Notes under the pieces: model-generated | Told to the model about the DNA's origin: nothing | What the model saw: only the letters and a program-made list of their open reading frames with translations | The model's database searches: none | Assembly (NCBI GenBank): GCA_902497215.1 | Contig: CABVEH010000063.1 | Span: 1 to 6,696, forward strand | Direction: 5' to 3' | Source of the DNA: an uncultured Eggerthellaceae bacterium | GTDB lineage: Bacteria; Actinomycetota; Coriobacteriia; Coriobacteriales; Eggerthellaceae | Length of the DNA: 6,696 bases | Translations under genes and position numbers: made by a program | Shown here: one piece after another, positions 1-5,013 of the stretch | How positions within the stretch are numbered: position 1 is the stretch's first letter | How the letters are laid out: each line of letters starts with the position of its first letter

Positions 1-37
1 GCTCTTTGTGTACGATGTTGTTCTTACTGCTCGTCAC
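1..37 (-). CDS. Start of a further gene, first 12 codons (continues past window)
   Basis: A GTG at 37 begins MTSSKNNIVHKE and stays open to the window edge. It is preceded by a near-perfect ribosome binding site. Too little is visible to say what it encodes. Confidence 0.5.
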   Translation of the reverse strand, partial: MTSSKNNIVHKE

Positions 38-71
38 GCTTGCCCTCCTTGACGTAGTTCTTGATCGCCAT
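24..71 (-). CDS. Possible 15-residue micro-ORF (MAIKNYVKEGKRDEQ)
   Basis: An ATG at 71 overlaps the zinc-ribbon stop as TGATG and is preceded by the same GGAG-containing repeat as the ATG at 262. It reads 15 codons (MAIKNYVKEGKRDEQ) and stops at TAA (26-24). The micro-ORF contains the ribosome binding site and GTG start of the next gene. Its translation could therefore couple or open that start, like a leader peptide, or it may be a remnant of a decayed gene. Existence as a translated product is uncertain. Confidence 0.35.
   Translation of the reverse strand: MAIKNYVKEGKRDEQ
43..50 (-). promoter_or_regulatory. Ribosome binding site AAGGAGGG for the gene starting at 37
   Basis: AAGGAGGG on the minus strand lies 5 bases before the GTG at 37. 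It is the strongest Shine-Dalgarno match in the window. It supports a true gene start there, inside the micro-ORF. Confidence 0.65.
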
Positions 72-86
72 CACGCATCACGCTCC
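68..86. repeat. Direct repeat copy 1 at a gene junction (19 bp)
   Basis: The plus-strand sequence ccatcacgcatcacgctcc occurs here and again at 259-277. On the coding strand it spans GGAG, the codons for ERDA, the TGA stop and the overlapping ATG of the next frame. It looks like a duplicated junction carrying both the ribosome binding site and a TGATG coupling signal. Confidence 0.85.
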
Positions 87-262
87 TCTTTGCGGGCGTA
101 CACGAGGCCACAGTCACGGCACACCATGAGGGTTCTGTGCTCGCGCTGGCCGTCCCTGTGAACAGTGAGCGTCGTGCAGGTATAGCCGTTGGAATCGGCC
201 ATGTAGTCGGCAAGGTCGAGTTGACCGTTGCAAAGTTGGCAGATGTTGTTCTGGTAACCCAT
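71..262 (-). CDS. Small zinc-ribbon protein, function unknown
   Basis: A 63-residue protein with two CxxC pairs, C8-Q-L-C11 and C48-R-D-C51, separated by 36 residues, which is a typical zinc ribbon. The loop between them (TCTTLTVHRDGQREHRTLMV) looks like a beta hairpin and includes C29. Such small ribbons often bind nucleic acid or act as adaptors, but no specific role can be read here. I place the start at the ATG at 262, which overlaps the previous stop as TGATG; the adjacent in-frame GTG at 265 is an alternative. A GGAG lies upstream within the end of the preceding gene. The last residues ERDA and the following TGATG duplicate those at the end of the preceding gene. Confidence 0.75.
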   Translation of the reverse strand: MGYQNNICQLCNGQLDLADYMADSNGYTCTTLTVHRDGQREHRTLMVCRDCGLVYARKEERDA

Positions 263-277
263 CACGCATCACGCTCC
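259..277. repeat. Direct repeat copy 2 at a gene junction (19 bp)
   Basis: Exact second copy of the 19 bases at 68-86. It lies at the junction between the 263-residue hypothetical gene and the small zinc-ribbon gene, again covering GGAG, ERDA, stop and TGATG. Confidence 0.85.
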
Positions 278-1053
278 ATGATGGCGGTGAGGCGGTCGAT
301 GTACTCGTCCACCTTGTCGGCGTTGATCTCGCAATCGCGCATAAATCCGTCGAGATCATCCCGCAGCTTCTCCAGGCTGTCGGGTTCCTTGTGGGTGAGT
401 TCTTCGGGGCGGTAGGCTGCGTCGGTGTTCACGCACACGTTGCTTCCGTCCTTCGGCGCCGTGAAGCCGGTTACGGTCATCTCGCCTCGGGCTTCCGTGA
501 ACATGCGGCTCCACACCGTGTCGCCGACCTTTATCTCAATGCCATCAGCATCGAGCACCTTGGGGGCGGGGCGCTTGATAGCGCATGTCTCTGGATCGAA
601 CCTCACAAGCCGTTCATGGTCATAGCCTACGAGCGAGAGCATCCAGACAGGGCCGTTGTTCGGATGGAACGACTGGATGGTGCCTTTGTCGAGAAGTCCT
701 GAGCGGTTGTGAATCTCGATCTCGTCCCTGAACTGCACCGGCTCCCCATCCTCGAAGCGGGGGCGCGGGACGAACCACCTGTCGAGCCATTGGGTGATGG
801 TCTCGCTCTCTTCCATTGGCATGCCCTTGTCCTCGGCGTACGCCAGCATGGTGTGGTGGGCGCTCGCTCCTTGCGCCTCGATCAGGGCGTTGTGCTCCTG
901 CTCGATCTGCTCGGCGATGTAGAGGGCGGTGTTGCACATGCCGTTCGGATTCCCGTAGTCAAAGCCTCCGAACCTTCCGCAAAACGACTCTGCGCCGTTG
1001 TATAGATCCTTGGAAAAATTGCGCAGCCTCTGGGCTATGGTCTTATCGCTCAT
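262..1053 (-). CDS. Hypothetical phage protein with two SH3-like beta segments
   Basis: A 263-residue acidic protein. Residues 1-60 are helical and contain C25 and C40. Residues 104-129 (VQFRDEIEIHNRSGLLDKGT) and 166-197 (VLDADGIEIKVGDTVWSR, then EMTVTGF) each look like the start of a small SH3-like barrel. The second is followed by YRPEELTHKEPDSLEKLRDD, an arrangement I associate with small proteins from phages and prophages of gut Actinobacteria and Firmicutes. A helical tail (DKVDEYIDRLTAIMERDA) ends the protein. No catalytic residues stand out, so it may be a binding or regulatory protein; the function is unknown. The ATG start at 1053 overlaps the DUF4406-MazG gene, with AGAGAGG a few bases upstream. 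Its TGA overlaps the next ATG as TGATG, suggesting coupled translation. Confidence 0.8.
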   Translation of the reverse strand: MSDKTIAQRLRNFSKDLYNGAESFCGRFGGFDYGNPNGMCNTALYIAEQIEQEHNALIEAQGASAHHTMLAYAEDKGMPMEESETITQWLDRWFVPRPRFEDGEPVQFRDEIEIHNRSGLLDKGTIQSFHPNNGPVWMLSLVGYDHERLVRFDPETCAIKRPAPKVLDADGIEIKVGDTVWSRMFTEARGEMTVTGFTAPKDGSNVCVNTDAAYRPEELTHKEPDSLEKLRDDLDGFMRDCEINADKVDEYIDRLTAIMERDA

Positions 1054-1663
1054 AATAGCCTCTCTTCCTGTTCTTCTCGATGGCGAGCTTCTGGAGGTTC
1101 GCCGACTCTTCGTCGTTGAAGTTCATGCGCAGGGCGGTCTCGCACGCGTGGATGACATCCATCAGCTCGACCCCGTACGGAATCTTGTCGTCGTTGCGGA
1201 AGTAGGCGCTTCTGGCCTCTTCGACCTCCTCATCGATCTTCGCGAGCTGGTCCACGTTGTCCCATTCGTCCAGCTTCGCCATCGCCGGGAAGCGGTAGAA
1301 GCCGCTACTCATCGGAGCCTCTTTTACCCACTCGCGCCAAGGCTTGCAGGGGATGCCCAAGGCCACGGCGAGGTCGTGCTCGATCGTGGCACCCTTGGAG
1401 TCCTCCCAGCCGTCGAGAAGGGCCACCCCGCAGTACTCGTTCTCCGCGAACAGCCCTTCTTCGCCGCCCACCCAGTACATGAGCATGTTGCATATGCTTA
1501 TGCGCATGGCTATGTTCCAGGGCGTGTTCGGGGGTATGTCGTCATGGGGTATCCCCGCCCCGTAGCCCGCCTTGTTCAGCTCCCTGCGCACACGTTCGAA
1601 CTCCGGGCGGTTGTAGCCCTCGATGCCCGTCACCGGGCCTATCTCATAAAGGTTGTCCCTCAC
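1043..1663 (-). CDS. DUF4406 (nucleoside deoxyribosyltransferase-like) domain fused to MazG-like pyrophosphohydrolase
   Basis: A 206-residue two-domain protein. Residues 5-112 fit DUF4406, a Rossmann-like family related to nucleoside 2-deoxyribosyltransferases: LYEIGPVTGIEGYN (5-18) is the phosphate/ribose-binding opening, CGVALLDGWEDSKGATIEHD (78-97) carries the likely catalytic Glu E95, and ALGIP follows. Residues about 135-203 fit an all-helical MazG-type NTP pyrophosphohydrolase: E145-E146-V-E-E149, sixteen residues, then E166-L-M-D169, matching the EExxE-x12-28-ExxD metal site. The MazG family cleaves NTPs or dNTPs to monophosphate and pyrophosphate; the DUF4406 activity is not established. 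The pairing suggests cleaning, salvaging or destroying a nucleotide or nucleotide signal. GTG is the start, with AAAGGAG six bases upstream. The end overlaps the next gene by 11 bases (ATGAGCGATAA). Domain calls are fairly secure; substrate is unknown. Confidence 0.88.
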   Translation of the reverse strand: MRDNLYEIGPVTGIEGYNRPEFERVRRELNKAGYGAGIPHDDIPPNTPWNIAMRISICNMLMYWVGGEEGLFAENEYCGVALLDGWEDSKGATIEHDLAVALGIPCKPWREWVKEAPMSSGFYRFPAMAKLDEWDNVDQLAKIDEEVEEARSAYFRNDDKIPYGVELMDVIHACETALRMNFNDEESANLQKLAIEKNRKRGYYER

Positions 1664-1669
1664 GTCTCG

Positions 1670-1676
1670 CTCCTTT
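1670..1676 (-). promoter_or_regulatory. Ribosome binding site AAAGGAG for the DUF4406-MazG gene
   Basis: On the minus strand AAAGGAG lies six bases upstream of the GTG at 1663. Its first A is shared with the TGA stop of the previous gene. It decides the GTG start of the DUF4406-MazG fusion. Confidence 0.75.
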
Positions 1677-1912
1677 CAGCGGCAATCAGCCGCGTACAGT
1701 CTTTCCATCAGGTCGGCCTCCTCCATCAGGCGGTCTGCCAACCCCCGCAGGGAGGCCACTGCCTCGTCCACGTCGTCCGGCCACACGACGAGCGACGCCG
1801 GGTCTAGCAGGTCGTCGCGAAGGGCGCAGTAGTGCTCGCGCCACTCCTCGTCTGGCTGGTTCCAGGGCATCCTGGGGTCGCCCTCCTGTATGCCGTCTGG
1901 ATAGTTACTCAC
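1676..1912 (-). CDS. Small phage protein of the MSNYPxG type, function unknown
   Basis: Read from the GTG at 1912, the product has 78 residues and begins MSNYPDG, followed by DPRMPWNQPDEEW. This opening is familiar from short proteins of phages of high-GC hosts, whose function is not known. The open frame extends further upstream (to an ATG at 1999), but that extension overlaps the Cys-rich gene by about 95 bases and adds a low-information Arg/Ser/Pro stretch, so I reject it. The GTG start gives an 8-base GTGAGTAA overlap with the preceding stop, like other junctions here. The N-terminal third is Pro/Trp-rich and probably extended. The rest (VDEAVASLRGLADRLMEEAD) is an acidic amphipathic helix that could mediate oligomerisation. 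A 12-base gap containing a good ribosome binding site separates it from the next gene. Confidence 0.75.
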   Translation of the reverse strand: MSNYPDGIQEGDPRMPWNQPDEEWREHYCALRDDLLDPASLVVWPDDVDEAVASLRGLADRLMEEADLMERLYAADCR

Positions 1913-2174
1913 GGCGCTCACCCAGCCAACAGAAGCCATCGGGGTCGACCTCTCTGCGCAGCGTGGCGCAGAACGGGACGTTCGTGTCGGCGCTGCCATG
2001 CGCCCAGTCGGAGAAGCGCAGCGTGTTCTGCACGCTCTTGCAGTCCTTGCACCTCACGACCTCCCCCGTGCATGCCGGGTTCTTCGTGTGGTAGTCGTCT
2101 CTGTCGGTGTCGTCTATGTGCACCAGAAGGCCGCCGTACTTGGGTTCGGCCTGGAAGATCATCTCGCGCTGCAT
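1905..2174 (-). CDS. Small Cys-rich (zinc-ribbon-like) phage protein
   Basis: An 89-residue protein with C42-K-D-C45, C69 and C82 in the pattern VRCKDC ... FC ... DPDGFCWLGERR, typical of many small phage proteins thought to bind one zinc. C35 is a further nearby cysteine. The N-terminal 35 residues (FQAEPKYGGLLVHIDDTDRDD) are mixed and Asp-rich. No enzymatic motif is visible and the function of this group is unknown. The ATG at 2174 is preferred because AAGGAGA sits at 2187-2181, six bases upstream. It overlaps the end of the helicase-methyltransferase by 16 bases. An in-frame ATG at codon 5 would give an ATGA overlap but has a weaker ribosome binding site. The stop TAA overlaps the GTG start of the next gene by 8 bases. 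Confidence 0.8.
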   Translation of the reverse strand: MQREMIFQAEPKYGGLLVHIDDTDRDDYHTKNPACTGEVVRCKDCKSVQNTLRFSDWAHGSADTNVPFCATLRREVDPDGFCWLGERRE

Positions 2175-4663
2175 GCGGCTTCTCCTTCCTCTATCACGTC
2201 GAACAGCGTGGGCATCGACTGCCTGCGCTCCTCGGCCTGCAGGTACTTCACGCCGTCCAGGAAGTACTGCGCGTTCAGCTCCACGCCAAGGCCGCGCCTT
2301 CCCGCCCTAAGGGCGCGAAGCGGCACGGTCATGAGGCCCCCGAAGGGGTCGTAGACCAGCTCGCCGGGGTTGGAGTAACGCTCTATGAGCCTGTCCACGA
2401 TGTCGAACTGCAGAGGGCAGACGTGCTTGGCCAGCCTCTTCTGCGACTGCGCCGTGTTCAGCGTGAGCATGCGGTTCACGTCGCTCCAGACCTCGGGGTG
2501 CCAGCTTGCGGGGGCCAGCGACATGAACGTGGCGGGGAGGTGCCCCATGCCGTCCAGCTCCTCGCCGATCCTCACGTGGGACTCGTAGTCGTAGACCTCG
2601 GAAAGCGTCATGTCCGCGAACGCCTTGGACAGCTCGTCGGGGGGCAGCTTCGCCCACTCCTCGGGAGCCACGGGGCGGTCGCCCGAGGAGCGCCAGAAGG
2701 CGTGGGCGTCCACCTGCCAGCGTGCGCGGGTGTAGCCCTCCTTCGTCTTCTCCACGGGCACGTCCGCGTAGCCCTTCGTGCGGTCGCTCTGCGGCTTGTG
2801 GAACAGCAGAACGTACTCGGGGCTGCCCACGCCCATCTTCGTGCCGTCCTTGCACTGCTCCGACCACCCCAGCCGGTAGGTCTGGTTGTTCTCGCGCACC
2901 ACGTCGGTCACGACCGTGATCATCCCCATGTAGTCGAAGCCGTGCGACATGCAGTGGTCGATGACCTCGGCGTGGAAGGGCTGCACCGTCGGTATCCCCT
3001 TGCCGGTGACGTTGCTGAAGTTGATGCGGTCCTTGACGTGGCAGCAGTAGACGCGCCCGGGCTTGAGCACCCGCAGAAGCTCCGGGGTGAGGTAGCCCAT
3101 CTGCTCGAAGAAGTGCGCGTCGTCGGCCGTGTGGCCGAAGTCGTTGTAGGACGGGGTGTACTCGTAGTGGTTCGAGAACGGGATGGAGGTCACGACCAAA
3201 TCCACCGAGTCCGGCTCCATGGACGCCGTCTCCACCACCGTGTCGTTGTTCACGGCGCGCCATCCATCGCCCTCGGCTTCCATCCTCTCGCAGCCTATCG
3301 AGCGCGTCATGGCGTCCGCGATGGCCGCGTCGGCGAGCCCGTACTCTTGGATGATCTGTTCCATCTTCTCCGTCAGCTCCTCGTGCTGCGCCCACTTCTC
3401 CTTCAGCACCTCCACGACCTTCTGCTCGCCCTCGGCGTATATGACGTCGATGCGGACGCGCTCGGATTGCTGGAAGCGGTAGACGCGGTGTATCGATTGG
3501 ATGAAGTCGTTGAACTTGAACCCGACGCCGGTGAATATCTCCCTGTGGCAGTGGCGCTGGAAGTTGCAGCCCGAACCCGAGAGCACGGGCTTCGTTGCGA
3601 GCAGCCGGAACTCGCCCTCGGAGAAGCCCACGACTCGCCGCTCGCGCTCGTCGAGGTCCTGCGAGCCGTACACCTCCACGGCGTCGGGCATCTGTCGGCG
3701 TATCTCGCGCCGCTCGTCCTCCAGGTCGTGCCAAAGGATGAAGCTGTCGTCGGGGGACGCGTCCACGATCTCCTTCGCCTTGGCGATGCGCGCCTGCATG
3801 GTCTCGCGCTTGATGCGCGCCGCGTCGGAGAGCGAGACGGTCGAGTCCGCAAAGGCGCGCACCTGCCCGTCGCGCTCCACCTGGCACGTGGCCGCCTCGT
3901 CGGCCACCTCGTGCCAGACCACCTCGAAGGGGGGCAGGTCGTAGCCGTCGTCGGGGTATCCCAAATCCGACGGCCTCTGCACGAACACGGCCCACGACGC
4001 GAGCCAGAGCCAGAACTCGCGCTCCTTGTGCGGGTAGAGCGTCAGGTTGTTCGCCTTGGTCGAATCCCGCTGGAAGAAGCGCGTGAGCGCCTGGCCGGTG
4101 TCCATCACGCCCAGGAACCCCGCGTAGTGGATCAGCTCCTTGTAGCGGTTGGGCGAAGGGGTCGCCGTGGCCACGAAGCGGTAGGGAACGGACTCGAAGA
4201 GCGCAAGGAACGACTGGTAGGTCTTCGAGCCGTAGCTCCTGAGCACCGACGCCTCGTCCAGGCTCACGGCCCCGAACAGCGCCGGGTCGAGCCTGCCGTC
4301 GCGCACGCTCTCGTAGTTCGTGAGGTAGAGGCCTGCGCCTTCGACCTCCTCCGTGCGCCGCACGAAGGCGACCTTGACGCCGAGCATCCCGGCGTCGCGG
4401 GCGAACTCCTGCCGCACCCCGAGCGGGCAGACTATGAGGCCCCTGCATCCCTCGCGCCCCGTGACCAGGCGCAGTATCTCGAGCTGCATGACCGACTTGC
4501 CGAGCCCGAAGGCGGCGAAGATCGCGCGCCTTCCCCCGATGCAGGCCCACCTCACGATGTCGCGCTGGTGGGGGAAGAGGACGCCGCTCACGCCGTCCCC
4601 CGGGTCGAAGCCCGAGGACGGGGCGACGACGCGCTTGTTCTCCAGGAACTCCTCGTACCTCAC
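2159..4663 (-). CDS. SF2 (SNF2-like) helicase fused to a DNA N4/N6 methyltransferase
   Basis: The 834-residue protein joins two enzymes. The N-terminal half is a superfamily 2 ATPase: LFPHQ (about 29-33), Walker A variant AAFGLGKS (50-57), motif II DEAS (136-139), motif III ATATP (165-169) and motif VI SIHRVYRFQQ (390-399). The C-terminal half is a methyltransferase. Its catalytic motif is TSIPFS (492-497), in place of (D/S)PP(Y/F), and it is followed by NHYEYTPSYNDFGH. The SAM-binding motif DPFGG (772-776), then GLGVEL, comes after a motif X-like helix (AKHVCPLQFDIVDRLI). Catalytic motif first and SAM motif last is beta-class order. Related fused proteins occur in phages and probably protect phage DNA from host restriction. 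I chose GTG at 4663 because it gives MRYEEFLENK, has GGAGGG four bases upstream and overlaps the previous stop as GTGA; an in-frame ATG at 4675 would add four residues. Target sequence and methylated base are unknown. Confidence 0.93.
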   Translation of the reverse strand: MRYEEFLENKRVVAPSSGFDPGDGVSGVLFPHQRDIVRWACIGGRRAIFAAFGLGKSVMQLEILRLVTGREGCRGLIVCPLGVRQEFARDAGMLGVKVAFVRRTEEVEGAGLYLTNYESVRDGRLDPALFGAVSLDEASVLRSYGSKTYQSFLALFESVPYRFVATATPSPNRYKELIHYAGFLGVMDTGQALTRFFQRDSTKANNLTLYPHKEREFWLWLASWAVFVQRPSDLGYPDDGYDLPPFEVVWHEVADEAATCQVERDGQVRAFADSTVSLSDAARIKRETMQARIAKAKEIVDASPDDSFILWHDLEDERREIRRQMPDAVEVYGSQDLDERERRVVGFSEGEFRLLATKPVLSGSGCNFQRHCHREIFTGVGFKFNDFIQSIHRVYRFQQSERVRIDVIYAEGEQKVVEVLKEKWAQHEELTEKMEQIIQEYGLADAAIADAMTRSIGCERMEAEGDGWRAVNNDTVVETASMEPDSVDLVVTSIPFSNHYEYTPSYNDFGHTADDAHFFEQMGYLTPELLRVLKPGRVYCCHVKDRINFSNVTGKGIPTVQPFHAEVIDHCMSHGFDYMGMITVVTDVVRENNQTYRLGWSEQCKDGTKMGVGSPEYVLLFHKPQSDRTKGYADVPVEKTKEGYTRARWQVDAHAFWRSSGDRPVAPEEWAKLPPDELSKAFADMTLSEVYDYESHVRIGEELDGMGHLPATFMSLAPASWHPEVWSDVNRMLTLNTAQSQKRLAKHVCPLQFDIVDRLIERYSNPGELVYDPFGGLMTVPLRALRAGRRGLGVELNAQYFLDGVKYLQAEERRQSMPTLFDVIEEGEAACSAR

Positions 4664-5013
4664 AGCGCCCTCCATCCGTCCATGGCCAGCGCGTCAACGT
4701 AGGGCGTGGGCGCATCGGTCAGCAGGCGCTCCCAGCGCCCGTTCCAGCGGAAGTGGAGCCGTCCGTGGTGGGCGAGGCCGTGGCAGTACTCGCGGCCGTC
4801 GGCGTCGCGCAGGTTGTTCCCGAAGCCGCAGAGCGTTAGCGCGGGCTTCTCCAGCTCGACGCCGCCCTCGAAGGCGCGCCCGGCCGACCTCGGCACGACG
4901 TGGTGCTGCTCCAAGGGGTGGGTGCGCCCGCACACCAGGCACCACGGGGCAGACGACGAGGGCTTGCCCATGAGAGGTTGCAGGATTTCGGGCACGGTGG
5001 TGACGTCAGCCAT
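4660..5013 (-). CDS. HNH-type zinc nuclease-like protein
   Basis: A 117-residue protein with the layout of a small HNH nuclease. It has a zinc knuckle at C25-L-V-C28, then E35-Q-H37-H38-V-V-P-R (the first conserved His block), L-T-L-C62-G-F-G-N66-N67-L (the Asn region), and Y-C77-H78-G-L-A-H82-H83-G-R-L-H87-F, which supplies the last metal ligands. C25, C28, C62 and C77 could hold a structural zinc while the His/Asn residues form the beta-beta-alpha metal active site. The family cuts or nicks DNA with a divalent metal. Here the catalytic assignment is by motif only, and these phage HNH-like proteins may be inactive or act in replication. The ATG start overlaps the DUF6291-type gene by 8 bases. 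Its stop TGA overlaps the GTG start of the helicase-methyltransferase (GTGA), so the two are likely co-translated and may act together. Confidence 0.85.
   Translation of the reverse strand: MADVTTVPEILQPLMGKPSSSAPWCLVCGRTHPLEQHHVVPRSAGRAFEGGVELEKPALTLCGFGNNLRDADGREYCHGLAHHGRLHFRWNGRWERLLTDAPTPYVDALAMDGWRAL

Noticed and set aside
998..1807. A 269-residue plus-strand open frame opposite the DUF4406-MazG gene
   Set aside because: The minus strand carries two recognisable domains with catalytic residues and a strong ribosome binding site; the plus-strand frame has none of these.
1913..1999. N-terminal extension of the MSNYPDG protein to an ATG at 1999
   Set aside because: It would overlap the Cys-rich gene by about 95 bases and adds Arg/Ser/Pro-rich sequence out of character with the family. 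The GTG at 1912 matches the usual MSNYP opening.
1832..4702. A 956-residue open frame on the plus strand, antisense to the helicase-methyltransferase
   Set aside because: It is a mirror of the minus-strand gene, whose GC-rich third positions remove stop codons on the opposite strand. The translation is biased to His, Arg, Leu and Val, shows no domain motifs, and crosses several minus-strand gene boundaries.
2307..4715. An 802-residue minus-strand open frame shifted relative to the helicase-methyltransferase
   Set aside because: The product is mostly Arg, Gly, Ala and Pro without motifs, while the overlapping frame carries clear helicase and methyltransferase motifs. It is a GC-driven shadow.
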